DNA from: Phaeacidiphilus oryzae TH49
Lineage (GTDB): Bacteria > Actinomycetota > Actinomycetes > Streptomycetales > Streptomycetaceae
Direction of reading: 5' to 3'
Assembly (NCBI RefSeq): GCF_000744815.1
Contig: NZ_JQMQ01000005.1
Location: 2,426,055 to 2,490,054, forward strand
DNA: 64,000 nucleotides
Position numbers and translations under genes: made by a program
Part shown: piece by piece, positions 19,701 to 28,082 of the stretch
How the letters are laid out: every line of letters starts with the position of its first letter
Numbering within the stretch: the stretch's first letter is position 1
The notes under the pieces: generated by a model
Told to the model about the DNA's origin: nothing
Database searches by the model: none
The model's input: the letters and a program-made list of their open reading frames with translations, nothing else

Positions 19701-20350
19701 CCCGCGGACAGCCCGAAGTCGCCCATGAAGTCGGCGAGTTCGAGATGGCGGCCCCAGTCCGTGGCGGAGCCGAGGCCGTAGCCCAGGCAGATCAGGAACA
19801 GCGCCAGCACGGGCAGGCCGGGGGCTCTGGACGACAGTCGGCCGGCGGGTCCGCGTGGGCGGCGGGACGGGCGGCGGCCGGGGCCGGCGGGGACGGCCGT
19901 GCCCAGGACCTGGTCCTGGGCCTGCCCCCGGGCACGGTCCCGGACCTGGTCCTGGCCTTGGGCGGCCGGGGCGTCGGCCGGGTCGCCCAGATAGTCCGGA
20001 CAGCCGGAGCGGAGCGCGGCGCTGGGCAGCGCGTAGGCGTCCGCGCGCTCCCCCGGAGCCGGGCCGGCCTCGGCGGCGTAGGGCGCCCGCGGGCCGTCGG
20101 CGGCGCCGTAGGACTCGGCAGGCGAGGCCGAGCGGGCGGCGGGGACGGCGGGGACGGCGGCGGTCGTGGTCGCTGCGCTGTTCGTCGGGGTTGCTGGGGT
20201 CGTCTGTCCGGCCTGCCGGCCGGTGAGACGGCTTGTCGGTCGGCTCGTCGGGACCGTCTCCGCGGCGACACGGCGTTCCCGCCGGGTCTCCCGACGGGAA
20301 CGGTCGTCGCGGCGAGTCGCGGCGGTCAGCACTGCGTCAGTGGTAGTCAC
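16769..20350 (-). CDS. Membrane PAS-GGDEF-EAL protein: probable diguanylate cyclase with degenerate EAL domain
   Basis: 1193 residues from the GTG at 20348-20350, which has a good GGAGGGGGAGA site. The order is a disordered Ala/Pro/Gln-rich start (1-175), about nine membrane spans (180-505), a PAS domain (about 520-632), a GGDEF domain (about 640-800, motif GGDEF at 743-747) with an upstream inhibitory-site RAGD (734-737), then an EAL-like domain (about 825-1080) and a Pro/Ser tail. In the EAL half, GLTAQPRW replaces [16 protein letters not shown] replaces LEITES, LDGIGGG replaces DDFGTG, and the LKID lysine is missing, so c-di-GMP hydrolysis is unlikely. The position beside ilvB matches S. 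coelicolor SCO5511 from memory. Two BldD-like sites upstream fit control by the c-di-GMP-dependent regulator BldD. Confidence 0.85.
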   Translation of the reverse strand: MTTTDAVLTAATRRDDRSRRETRRERRVAAETVPTSRPTSRLTGRQAGQTTPATPTNSAATTTAAVPAVPAARSASPAESYGAADGPRAPYAAEAGPAPGERADAYALPSAALRSGCPDYLGDPADAPAAQGQDQVRDRARGQAQDQVLGTAVPAGPGRRPSRRPRGPAGRLSSRAPGLPVLALFLICLGYGLGSATDWGRHLELADFMGDFGLSAGALIAALSCLAYGCLPRARARAAWLCFGFSSLMVAVGNGAWGWYEVVLRVSVPTPSLADFAFLFFAPPAILGLLLLANRPRSAAGWLCLLLDGWLIAGSLLTLSWSLALSRAAAGAGNTLHVALALAYPVLDILLISMVLGLRFRSRDGNRAAVHTVALALAVTVLCDGLFTNATVNGSYHSGHLLDAGWFAGSMLLARAPWAGRGVPWAAGPAAAADPADSGNGSDGLPPRRRVATVFSALTPYLAAAVCTVGLLFNALGDHPMDRFVLVCGCTVVFALLVRQGVVLLENLHLARELATQERHFRSLVQGSSDVIMIAGPDGVLHYVSAAATGVYGRDAGQLVGTQLTDLIHQDDRGHVLWEVQRYLAKRPEDEPTARIECRIRSGTGDWLHVESTVNRYQDGLIFNSRDVTERVRLQAQLQHNAYHDPLTDLPNRALFTERVRAALKGRRADDRPAAEAAEAIRAAEGGDPADAAGATAVLYLDLDGFKAVNDTAGHQVGDELLVHAARRLQETVRAGDTVARLGGDEFAALIGGRVTREQVRDIADRLRTAVSAPYWIAGEERGVAASIGIAYAERGIEPADLVRNADLAMYRAKRNGKGRVHVYTPELRAELVRRAEREQRLRAAVREGEFALLHQPVVDLATGEVTGLTAQPRWRTAQGGLITPAEFLRTAGGGERAARLARWSVEQAVARAAARARRRDGRPYPVTVRLPGYRLAGPGLVETVAEALRRHALPPRTLVLALTGNEPGEPGVGDFDQLVRRMLALKRLGVGLSLDGIGGGAAPLSGLRRLPLDQLTLDRGVVEGIAESGFLRSLAGSLLGLGRELGLTTVADGVDLPEQAAVLRAAGCARGTGRLFAGTLDDARLAAVVGRPFPLPACEPDGAPAPSGTPAAPATPAAPATRSAAEPPAGPADPADPGPPSPRSPSPAAASPESAGPETASPETASPGRAAPAVDPGGPAGPPRPAPAPDGV

Positions 20351-20541
20351 CCGGGATCTCCCCCTCCGGCCCGGGTGTTCGCGGCGCAGGGGACACCGAG
20401 AATCCCGGGCCACACTCCTGCGGCCCCTCCTGCGATTGCTCCCCCCGAAGTACGCCTGGCTACGTGCGTTTCGGGCGTGACGCGCGCGACGGATGCGCCG
20501 GGCGTGCCTCGTGCTCCGGGGTTGGACGATACACCACAATC

Positions 20542-20577
20542 GTCACTCAGCGACATGCACACTCAACTCAGAGTAAT
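20542..20577. promoter_or_regulatory. Two BldD-box-like sites upstream of the GGDEF/EAL gene
   Basis: The published BldD box is nTnACnC(A/T)GnGTnAn. GTCACTCAGCGACAT (20542-20556) and TCAACTCAGAGTAAT (20563-20577) each match 8 of the 9 fixed positions, and their centres are 21 bp apart, two helical turns. They lie about 190-230 bp before the GGDEF gene start and after the end of the dehydrogenase gene. BldD is the c-di-GMP-binding master repressor of Streptomyces development, and several c-di-GMP genes are known targets. Confidence 0.55.
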
Positions 20578-20620
20578 GGGTAGGTGCACGGGCGCGTCGA
20601 CCGATCCGGAAAGCGCCGGT

Positions 20621-21562
20621 TCACCCCCTGGCGACGAGGCCGGGCGGCTCCTCCCCCGCCTGATAGCAGAGCACCTGACGGCGCAGCAGGCGCAGCGCCC
20701 GCGGCAGGAAGGCCGAACTGGGGCCCCCGACATGGGGGGTGATCAGCACACCGGGCGCCTGCCACAGCGGGTGGCCGGCCGGCAGCGGCTCGGGGTCGGT
20801 GACGTCCAGGGCGGCGCGGAGCCGGCCCGACTCCAGCTCCGCGAGCAGCGCCTTGGTGTCCACGATCGGGCCGCGGGCGACGTTGACCAGCAGCGCCCCG
20901 TCCTTCATCGCGGCCAGGAACTCGGCGTCGACGAGGCCGCGGGACTGGTCGGTGAGGGGCAGCACCAGGATCACCAGGTCGGCGTCCGGCAGCAGTCCGG
21001 GGAGCTCGGAGATCGCGTGCACGCGCCCTGCGGGTGCTTCGCGCGCGGAGCGTGCGACGCGGACGATCTCCGCGCATTCGAAGGGGCGGAGCCGGTCCTC
21101 GATCGCGGTGCCGATCGATCCGTAGCCGACGATGAGCACCCGGCGGTCCGCGAGGGAGGGGTGGAACTCCTGCTTCCACAGGCCCTGTGCCTGGTTGCGG
21201 ACGAACTGCGGGACGCCGCGGAGGGAGGCGAGGGCGAGGGTCACGGCGAGCTCTGCGGTGCTGGCGTCGTGGAGGCCGCGGGCGTTGCAGGCGGCTACGC
21301 CGGGGGGCAGGTGCGGGAGGAGGTCGTCGACGCCGGCGGTGAGGGTCTGCACCAGGCGCAGGGCCGGGAGTCGGGTGAGGAGGGGGACGGCCTTCGCCGT
21401 CCTGAGATAGGGCAGGCAGAAGAACTCGACGTGGGCGAGGGCCTCCGGGGCGGGGGGCGGGGTGCTGCCGTCCCATACGGCGACGGGGAGTTCCGGCGGG
21501 AGGCCGCCGATCTCCTCGGGAGGGTAGGGGAGAAGGTAGCGGGCAGGTTGATCGGTCGTCAT
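20621..21562 (-). CDS. D-isomer-specific 2-hydroxyacid dehydrogenase
   Basis: 313 residues. The NAD-binding motif is VGYGSIGTAIEDRL (about 145-158). The catalytic triad is visible as Arg in NVARGPIVD, Glu in DVTDPEPLP and His in ITPHVGGPS. The N-terminal half, with LVQTLTAGVDDLL, is typical of the glyoxylate/hydroxypyruvate and phosphonate-type branches. The substrate cannot be told from the sequence. There is no ACT domain, so it is not a second SerA. It lies between the GGDEF/EAL gene and a methyltransferase, all on the minus strand with gaps over 100 bp. Confidence 0.85.
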   Translation of the reverse strand: MTTDQPARYLLPYPPEEIGGLPPELPVAVWDGSTPPPAPEALAHVEFFCLPYLRTAKAVPLLTRLPALRLVQTLTAGVDDLLPHLPPGVAACNARGLHDASTAELAVTLALASLRGVPQFVRNQAQGLWKQEFHPSLADRRVLIVGYGSIGTAIEDRLRPFECAEIVRVARSAREAPAGRVHAISELPGLLPDADLVILVLPLTDQSRGLVDAEFLAAMKDGALLVNVARGPIVDTKALLAELESGRLRAALDVTDPEPLPAGHPLWQAPGVLITPHVGGPSSAFLPRALRLLRRQVLCYQAGEEPPGLVARG

Positions 21563-21670
21563 GGGTTCGACTGTAGGACTGCGGCGTGCCGGGTGTTCCT
21601 CTTCGCCCCCGTCCCGCCCCGGGTCCTGCGCCGGGCCCCGGCGAGCCCGAGGGGCCCACCGGGGCGGGGT

Positions 21671-22522
21671 TCAGCGCTTGACGGCGAGGACGCCGTGCAG
21701 CGGGAGCGGGGACGTGGGTGTCGGCGCGAGGTCCGGGCGCCACTTCCCGACCGGGACCAGGCCGGGGGCCACCGGGACGCAGCCGGCCAGCAGCGCCAGG
21801 ACCTCGGTGGGGGTCCGGGGGTGGACGCCGCCGGTCGACGGCCGGTAGATCTCATCGGCCACCGCCGCGGCGGCGGACCGGGGTTCGCCGTCCGGACCGT
21901 CCCGGACGCCGTGGCTCAGGACGATCACGCTGCCCCGGGCCAGCGGCCGCAGCAGCCGCTCGACGATCCGGCGAGGCTGCGCCTCGTCCTCCACGAAGTG
22001 GAGGACGGCGCAGAGCACCAGCGCGACCGGCCGGCCGAGGTCGATCACCCGGGCCAGCTCCTCCGCGGCGAGGATCTTCTCGGGGTCCCGGAGATCCGCC
22101 TGGAGCACCCCGAGCCGCCCGCGCTCCGCGGCGGCCGGCAGCGCCCGGGCGTGCACCGGGACGATCGGGTCGTTGTCGACGTAGAGCACCCGGGCCGCCG
22201 GTTCCACGGCCTGGGCGATCTCGTGGGTATGTCCGGCCGTGGGGATGCCGGTGCCGATGTCGAGAAACTGACGAACCCCCAACTCCTCGGCGGCGTAGCG
22301 GACCGCGCGCTGCATGAAGGCCCGGTTGGCCACCGCCACCGAGCGCACCTCCGGCTCCGCGGCGAGCAGTCGCTCGGCCGCCGCGCGGTCCACCGGGAAG
22401 TTGTCCTTGCCGCCGAGCAGGTAGTCGTAGACGCGCGCCGGGTGGGGGATGTCGGCGCGCAGTTCTGCGGAGGGAGCGGGCCCCGGGAATTCTCCGGAGA
22501 CCCGCATCCAATCAGTCGACAT
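21671..22522 (-). CDS. SAM-dependent methyltransferase, actinobacterial DUF574 family
   Basis: 283 residues. HPARVYDYLLGGKDNFPVDR (27-46) is the signature of PF04672, a large actinobacterial family. The SAM site is FLDIGTGIPTAG (87-98), followed by VLYVDNDPIV, a motif II-like acidic loop, and VLCAVLHFVEDE. Substrates are unknown in almost all members. The ATG at 22520-22522 gives the usual N-terminus. It lies just downstream of the LAL regulator (71 bp), so readthrough is possible. Confidence 0.85.
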   Translation of the reverse strand: MSTDWMRVSGEFPGPAPSAELRADIPHPARVYDYLLGGKDNFPVDRAAAERLLAAEPEVRSVAVANRAFMQRAVRYAAEELGVRQFLDIGTGIPTAGHTHEIAQAVEPAARVLYVDNDPIVPVHARALPAAAERGRLGVLQADLRDPEKILAAEELARVIDLGRPVALVLCAVLHFVEDEAQPRRIVERLLRPLARGSVIVLSHGVRDGPDGEPRSAAAAVADEIYRPSTGGVHPRTPTEVLALLAGCVPVAPGLVPVGKWRPDLAPTPTSPLPLHGVLAVKR

Positions 22523-22593
22523 GTCGGGATCGTAGGGCGAAGCCTTCACAGCAGTGACGACTTCGCGCAAATACCGAGAAGAAGCGGTCGGGA

Positions 22594-25500
22594 TCAGCCA
22601 GGAAGCAATCGCAGCCGGTGTGCCAGCGCCGCGGCCTCGCCCCTGCTGCCCACGGCCAGCTTGCCGAGGATGTGGGAGACGTGGACGCTCGCCGTCTTGG
22701 GCGAGATGTACAGCTCCTCGGCGATCCCGCGGTTGGACCGGCCCTCGACCACCAGCCGCAGCACGTCCCGTTCCCGGCGGGTGAGGCCGTACCCGTCCAA
22801 CGGGTCCGCGTCGGCGGCCTCCTGGCGCTCCGCCGGCTTCGGCTGCTGCTCCTCCAGCGGCAGCCGGGTGCGGCCGGCCAGCAGGAGGATCTCGCCCTGG
22901 AGGTGGAGGTCCCCGCGCCGGCGCGCGACCTCGTCCGCCCGGCGCAGCAGCCGCGCGGCCTCCTCCCGCCGCTCCTGCCCGGCCGCGGCCTCCGCCTCCG
23001 CCGCCCGGTAGAGGGCCTCGCAGAGGGGGTAGAGGAGCCCGGTGGCCTCCAGCAGCTCCACCGCCCGGTGGTAGAGCCCCGGCTCCGACGCGCCTTCCGC
23101 GCGGGCGAGTTCGGCGGTCAGCAGCGCCGACCAGGCGACCGTGACCGGCCCGTGCACCGGCTGCGCGGCGGCCGCCTCCCGGATGCGCTCCAGCAGCACG
23201 GCCCGCTCCGCCGGTCCGCCCTCGGCGCCGGGCAGGCCCCGGGCGTCGGCCAGCGAGGTGGCGCCGTGCACCAGCAGCGGCCAGGTGTAACGGGCCTGGC
23301 GGCCGCGCGGGGCGTAGTCCAGCGCGCGCTCCAGCTCGCCCCGCGCCTCGGCGTACCGGCCCTGGCGGGTGTGCAGCCGGACGGCGACGTCGAACAGCGG
23401 CAGCAGATACTGCGCCTGTTGCAGGACCACCGACTCGCGGGCCCGGCAGAGCGCCGCCGCGGCCTCCTCGACGTCGCCGCGCAGCAGCGCCAGCTCGGCG
23501 CGCAGCCGCTCGGGGAAGGTGGTGTGCTTCCGCGGGCCGGCCGGGACCTCGTCGCGCGCCCTCTCCAGCAGCACCGCCGCCTCCTCCACCCGGCCCAGGC
23601 TCAGCAGCGACTCGGCCTGGTTGCCGAGGAGCACCAGCAGGTCGGGGCTGGACCGGCCGAAGGCGGCGACGTACGCGGCCCCCTCGGCGGCCAGCCTGGC
23701 CGCGTCCTCGGAGCGGCCCAGCCCCTCGTAGACGTCGGAGAAGTTGACGTACGCCCTGCTGACCACGTCCGGGTCGGTGGACTCGCGGGCCCGGCCGAGG
23801 ACCCCGACCAGGTCGTCGAAGCCCTGCACGGCCTGCCCGAAGTGGGTGCGCAGCACGGCCAGGGTGATCCGGGCGTGCAGCTCGGCGCGCTCGTCCCCCA
23901 CCTCGCGGGCGATCTCCACCGCCCGCTCCGCCGTGACCAGGTCCTCCTCGTTCGGCGCGTCCACCATCTCGCAGGCGGCCAGCCGGCTCAGCACCTCGGA
24001 CTGGACGGCGCTCGGCGGCAGCGCCGCCAGCAGGGCGCGGGCGCGCTGGAGTTCGGGGCGGCCGTCGCTGCGGCCGGTGGAGCCGGCCATCCGGGAGCGC
24101 TGGTACCAGAACCAGGCCGCGCGGACCGGGTCCTCCCGCTCGTCGACCAGCCGCAGGCCCTCCTTGGTCAGCACGTAGCCGCGTTCGCGCTCGCCGGAGA
24201 GCCGGGCGGCGACCACGGCCTCGGCGAGGGCGTCCAGGTAGTTGAGGGCGGAGTGGTCGTGCGACGGGTCCTCGCAGGCGCAGGCCGGGTACGACTCGGC
24301 GTAGTCGATGTCGCGGAGGCCGGCCAGCACCTCGTCGGGCACCAGGTGCCACAGTTCGAGGGCGCGGCCGAGCATCTGGAACTGCTCGGCGAAGGCGTTG
24401 CGGCGGCGGGCCGCGCGGGCCGCGTGGAGGGCGTGCGGAAGGGCGCGCGAGGGGTCGCCGGCGCAGGTCCAGTAGCGGGTGAGCCGGGCGGCCCGGGCGT
24501 CGGCGGGGACCAGCGACGGGTCGGCCTCGATCGCCTCCGCGTAGCGCCGGTTGAAGCGGCCGGACTCGCCGGGCAGCAGATCGTCCGCCACGGCCTCGCG
24601 GACCAGGGCGTGCCGGAAGCGGTAGCCGGCCCAGTCGTCGGTGGGCCGGATGATGTTGGCGTCCACCGCGCTCCGCAGCGCGGCCGCGAGCCGGTCCTCG
24701 GAGAGGTCGTCGAGGACGGCGGCGAGCAGCGCGTACTCCACCGAGGAGCCGCCCTCGGCGAGCACCCGCAGCATCCGCTGGGTGTCCTCGGGCAGCCCCT
24801 CGACGCGGACCAGCAGCAGGTCGCGGAGGGAGTCGGTGAGGCCCGATGTGCAGCCCTGCTGGTGGCTGACGGCGAGCTCCTCGACGAAGAACGGGATGCC
24901 GTCGGAGCGGCGGTGGATCCTGGCGGCGAGGGGCGCGTCCGGGGCGCTGCCAAGGATGCCGGCGAGCTGGGCGGCGACCTCGGCCCGGCCCAGCCGCGGC
25001 AGTTCGAGCCGCTGGACGGTGCGCAGCCGCTCCAGCTCGGCGAGGAACGGGCGGAGCGGATGGCGGCGGTGGAGGTCGTCGGTGCGGTAGGTGCCGACGA
25101 TGACCAGGCGGTAGCCGGTGCGGATGGAGCGGATGAGGTAGAGGAGGGTCTCCCGGGTCGAGCGGTCGGCCCAGTGGAGGTCCTCCACCGCCAGGACCAC
25201 CGTGCGGTCGGCGGTGATCCGCTCGAAGAGGCGGGCCAGGTGGTCGAAGAGCCTGGCCCGGCCGTACTGGTCGTGCGGTTCGGCGACCGCCTCGCCCAGC
25301 TCCGGGAGGAGGCGGGCGAGATGGCCCTCGCTGCCGGAGAGCGCGGCGTCCAGCTCCGGGCCGAGCGCGCGGTGGAGCGCCCGCAGGGCGGTGACCAGCG
25401 GTGCGTAGGGCAGGCCCTCGGCGCCGATCTCGACGCAGCCGCCGAGGGCGACGAACGCTCCCTCGGCGGCTGCCCGGGCGGTGAACTCCTCCAGCACCCT

Positions 25501-25686
25501 GGTCTTGCCGACGCCGGCGTCCCCGCCGATCAGCAGCGCCTGCGGCTCGCCGGCGGAGGCGCGCTCGCGGGCGGCCTCCAGCGCGGCGAGTTCCGCCGAG
25601 CGGCCGACGAAGACGGGGCTGACCGGTATGCGCTCCACGTTCTGGAGCATGCCATACGGGTCCGACAGGGCTCGACGCGTTTTCAC
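22594..25686 (-). CDS. LAL-type (large ATP-binding LuxR) transcriptional regulator
   Basis: 1030 residues from a GTG that overlaps the stop of the preceding 61-aa ORF (GTGA). An N-terminal AAA/NACHT-like ATPase has Walker A GGDAGVGKT (54-62) and Walker B VVLAVEDLHWAD. A long middle of TPR-like helices follows, and a C-terminal LuxR helix-turn-helix (LTRRERDVLRLVVEGRSNRG and ISPKTASVHVSHILGKL) occupies the last 65 residues. LAL proteins (MalT relatives) switch on carbon or antibiotic genes after binding an effector and ATP. The target here is unknown. The nearest candidate downstream is the DUF574 methyltransferase. Confidence 0.9.
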   Translation of the reverse strand: MKTRRALSDPYGMLQNVERIPVSPVFVGRSAELAALEAARERASAGEPQALLIGGDAGVGKTRVLEEFTARAAAEGAFVALGGCVEIGAEGLPYAPLVTALRALHRALGPELDAALSGSEGHLARLLPELGEAVAEPHDQYGRARLFDHLARLFERITADRTVVLAVEDLHWADRSTRETLLYLIRSIRTGYRLVIVGTYRTDDLHRRHPLRPFLAELERLRTVQRLELPRLGRAEVAAQLAGILGSAPDAPLAARIHRRSDGIPFFVEELAVSHQQGCTSGLTDSLRDLLLVRVEGLPEDTQRMLRVLAEGGSSVEYALLAAVLDDLSEDRLAAALRSAVDANIIRPTDDWAGYRFRHALVREAVADDLLPGESGRFNRRYAEAIEADPSLVPADARAARLTRYWTCAGDPSRALPHALHAARAARRRNAFAEQFQMLGRALELWHLVPDEVLAGLRDIDYAESYPACACEDPSHDHSALNYLDALAEAVVAARLSGERERGYVLTKEGLRLVDEREDPVRAAWFWYQRSRMAGSTGRSDGRPELQRARALLAALPPSAVQSEVLSRLAACEMVDAPNEEDLVTAERAVEIAREVGDERAELHARITLAVLRTHFGQAVQGFDDLVGVLGRARESTDPDVVSRAYVNFSDVYEGLGRSEDAARLAAEGAAYVAAFGRSSPDLLVLLGNQAESLLSLGRVEEAAVLLERARDEVPAGPRKHTTFPERLRAELALLRGDVEEAAAALCRARESVVLQQAQYLLPLFDVAVRLHTRQGRYAEARGELERALDYAPRGRQARYTWPLLVHGATSLADARGLPGAEGGPAERAVLLERIREAAAAQPVHGPVTVAWSALLTAELARAEGASEPGLYHRAVELLEATGLLYPLCEALYRAAEAEAAAGQERREEAARLLRRADEVARRRGDLHLQGEILLLAGRTRLPLEEQQPKPAERQEAADADPLDGYGLTRRERDVLRLVVEGRSNRGIAEELYISPKTASVHVSHILGKLAVGSRGEAAALAHRLRLLPG

Positions 25687-25868
25687 GCCCGCAGCCACCT
25701 GCGCAGCAGGGGGCGGTGGGAGGGATCCGGTTGGGACTCCGCCGGGGCGCTCCTGACGGGCCGTACGGGGGTCGTGCGGGCCTCGGCGAGGCGGCGGGCC
25801 TGCTCGGCGCGGGCGCGGAGCTCGGCTTCCCGCATCCGGAAGTACATGATGTCTGCGGCGACGCTCAT
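25683..25868 (-). CDS. Small hypothetical protein (61 aa) coupled to the LAL regulator
   Basis: It begins MSVAADIMYFRMREAELRAR. The first half is a charged amphipathic helix and the C-terminus is basic (LLRRWLRA). There is no membrane segment or known motif. A Shine-Dalgarno AAGGAG lies 14 nt before the ATG. The TGA overlaps the GTG of the LAL regulator by 4 nt, which implies translational coupling. A small partner or sensor peptide for the regulator is possible but unproven. Confidence 0.65.
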   Translation of the reverse strand: MSVAADIMYFRMREAELRARAEQARRLAEARTTPVRPVRSAPAESQPDPSHRPLLRRWLRA

Positions 25869-26028
25869 GGTGTGGGGTCAACTCCTTGGTCGGTGTCTGG
25901 AGTTGATCCTGCTCGCTGAGGTGGGGCCGGCGGATCGGGCGAGATCCCTAAGTTCCCCCCGCGGGGGGCCTTATTCCCCGGGCCCGCCCCTTCCCGAGAC
26001 CGGGGGGAGGCCCCCCGGACCCCCTTAG

Positions 26029-26206
26029 GCCCCGGGATCTGCGCAGCAGATCAGGGGCGCGGGGAACTGCGCGGCCCGCGCGCAACGGCGCCGCAGCCGG
26101 CGACGGGGGCCGGGTCGCAACCCGTGGTCCGTTGCCGAGTGCGGCGCCGTAGGTATCCGGGCGCGCAGTTCCCCGCGCCCCTGATCTGCTGCGCAGATCC
26201 CGGGGC
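26029..26206. repeat. Large inverted repeat containing 129-bp dispersed element, copy A
   Basis: Arms of 45 nt pair perfectly (26029-26073 with 26162-26206). The inner 129 bp (26054-26182) is the same length as, and strongly similar to, 57530-57658, and the first 42 bases are identical. It begins 10 nt downstream of gatB on its strand, so it may serve as the 3' end of the gat operon. Between it and the 61-aa gene are two more GC palindromes: C6-GC-G6 (25955-25968) and CCGGGGGG-AGG-CCCCCCGG (26000-26018). No gene is seen in 25869-26215. Confidence 0.85.
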
Positions 26207-26215
26207 GGGTGCGGG

Positions 26216-27718
26216 CTAGACGCCGAGCTTCTCGAGGATCAGCTCCTTGACCCGGGCCGCGTCCGCCTGGCCGCGGGTGGCCTTCATCACGGCGCCCACC
26301 AGCGCGCCCGCCGCGGCGACCTTGCCGCCGCGGATCTTCTCGGCGACGCCGGGGTTGGCGGCGATGGCCTCCTCGACGGCGGTGGTCAGCGCGCCCTCGT
26401 CGGAGACGACCGCGAGGCCGCGCTTCTCGACGACCTCGTCCGGCTCGCCCTCGCCCTTCAGCACGCCGTCGATGACCTGGCGGGCCAGCTTGTCGTTGAG
26501 CTTGCCCTCCTTGACCAGGGCGGAGACCCGCGCCACCTGGGCCGGGGTGATGGGCAGGGCGGCCAGCTCGCGCTGGGTCTCGTTGGCGGTCCTGGACAGC
26601 TCGCCCAGCCACCACTTGCGGGCCTGGTCGGCCGGCGCGCCCTCGGCGATGGTCGCCTCGATGAGGTCGACCGCGCCCGCGTTCACCGCGGCCTGCATGT
26701 CCTTGTCGGAGAGGCCCCACTCGGCCTGCAGCCGGGCGCGGCGCACCCGGGGCAGCTCGGGGAGGCCGGCGCGCAGCTCCTCGACCCACTCACGCGAGGG
26801 CGCGACCGGGACCAGGTCGGGCTCAGGGAAGTAGCGGTAGTCCTCCGCCTCCTCCTTCACCCGGCCGGAGGTGGTGGTGCCGTCGTCCTCGTGGAAGTGC
26901 CGGGTCTCCTGGACGATCGTCCCGCCCTCGTCGAGGACGGCGGCGTGCCGCTCGATCTCGTACCGGACCGCCCGCTCGACGCTGCGCAGCGAGTTGACGT
27001 TCTTGGTCTCCGAGCGGGTGCCGAACTTCTCCCGGCCGATGGGGCGGAGGGAGAGGTTGACGTCGCAGCGCATCTGGCCCTGCTCCATCCGCGCCTCGGA
27101 GACGCCCAGCGCGCGGATCAGCTCGCGCAGCTCCGCGACGTACGCCCGGGCGACCTCGGGGGCCCGGCGGCCGGCGCCCTCGATCGGCTTGGTGACGATC
27201 TCGATCAGCGGGATGCCCGCCCGGTTGTAGTCCAGGAGGGAGTGGGAGGCGCCGTGGATCCGGCCGGTGGCACCGCCGACGTGGGTCGACTTGCCGGTGT
27301 CCTCCTCCATGTGGGCGCGCTCGATCTCGACCCGGAAGACCTCGCCGTCCTCCAGCTGGACGTCCAGGTAGCCGTTGAAGGCGATCGGCTCGTCGTACTG
27401 GGAGGTCTGGAAGTTCTTCGGCATGTCCGGATAGAAGTAGTTCTTCCGGGCGAACCGGCACCACTCCGCGATCTCGCAGTTGAGCGCCAGGCCGATCTTG
27501 ATCGCGGACTCCACGCCGGTGGCGTTGACCACCGGCAGCGCGCCCGGGAGGCCCAGGCAGGTCGGGCAGACCTGCGAGTTGGGGGCCGCGCCGAGCTCGG
27601 TCGAGCAGCCGCAGAACATCTTGGTGCGGGTGCCCAGCTCGACGTGGACCTCCAGGCCCATCACCGGGTCGTAGGTCGCCAACGCGTCGTCGAACGACAC
27701 CAGGTCGACGGTACTCAC
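26216..27718 (-). CDS. gatB: Aspartyl/glutamyl-tRNA amidotransferase subunit B
   Basis: 500 residues. GatB phosphorylates and amidates the misacylated Glu-tRNA(Gln) or Asp-tRNA(Asn) using ammonia from GatA. The start is GTG at 27716-27718, with GGAG upstream. The N-terminal catalytic cradle has [10 protein letters not shown] and a zinc-type cluster CGC and CPTCLG, plus [16 protein letters not shown] and FPEPDLVPV. The C-terminal YqeY-like tail domain, which contacts tRNA, ends [11 protein letters not shown]. It is last in the gatC-gatA-small membrane protein-gatB operon. Confidence 0.96.
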   Translation of the reverse strand: MSTVDLVSFDDALATYDPVMGLEVHVELGTRTKMFCGCSTELGAAPNSQVCPTCLGLPGALPVVNATGVESAIKIGLALNCEIAEWCRFARKNYFYPDMPKNFQTSQYDEPIAFNGYLDVQLEDGEVFRVEIERAHMEEDTGKSTHVGGATGRIHGASHSLLDYNRAGIPLIEIVTKPIEGAGRRAPEVARAYVAELRELIRALGVSEARMEQGQMRCDVNLSLRPIGREKFGTRSETKNVNSLRSVERAVRYEIERHAAVLDEGGTIVQETRHFHEDDGTTTSGRVKEEAEDYRYFPEPDLVPVAPSREWVEELRAGLPELPRVRRARLQAEWGLSDKDMQAAVNAGAVDLIEATIAEGAPADQARKWWLGELSRTANETQRELAALPITPAQVARVSALVKEGKLNDKLARQVIDGVLKGEGEPDEVVEKRGLAVVSDEGALTTAVEEAIAANPGVAEKIRGGKVAAAGALVGAVMKATRGQADAARVKELILEKLGV

Positions 27719-27764
27719 AGGAAGTGCAACTCCTTCAGATCCTTAGGAGCGGGCTGACGACGGG

Positions 27765-28082
27765 TCAGTCGGCCAGGATGTCGTCGTTGTTGAGGTTGCG
27801 GAGCTCGCGGATCACCAGCAGCGAGCCGGTGATCAGGGCCGCGGCGCCGACCACCGCGTTGATCAGCTTGAGGGTGTCCCGCTCCGACTTCGCCCGGCGG
27901 ATCTCCTGGGTCGCCTTGAACCCGCTGAAGGCGCTGCCGCCGAGGGAGAGCAGCAGGCCCGGCTTGGAGTGCTTGAAGCCCTTCAGCGCCTGGGCCTTGC
28001 CGCCGCTCCTGGAGCCGGAGCCGGCCTTCTCGATGTCGGCGGTGCTGCCGCTGCCGTTGAACTCGCTGTGCTCGCTCTTCAC
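27765..28082 (-). CDS. Small membrane protein inside the gat operon (105 aa)
   Basis: GTG start with a strong GAGGAGG site, overlapping the gatA stop by 4 nt (28079-28082), and 46 nt before gatB. The first 35 residues are Ser/Gly-rich and polar. The second half has one clear membrane span ([18 protein letters not shown], about 74-91) followed by [11 protein letters not shown] know no function. The position, coupled to gatA and ahead of gatB, suggests only cotranscription. No enzymatic motif is visible. Confidence 0.8.
   Translation of the reverse strand: MKSEHSEFNGSGSTADIEKAGSGSRSGGKAQALKGFKHSKPGLLLSLGGSAFSGFKATQEIRRAKSERDTLKLINAVVGAAALITGSLLVIRELRNLNNDDILAD

Noticed and set aside
16631-23011. 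A 2126-residue plus-strand ORF
   Set aside because: Antisense to the GGDEF/EAL, dehydrogenase and methyltransferase genes, all of which have clear motifs. The translation is low complexity, the usual shadow of high-GC codons.
21671-24352. 893-residue ORF joining the methyltransferase to upstream sequence
   Set aside because: The extension overlaps the LAL regulator in another frame and has no domain sense. The methyltransferase starts at 22522.
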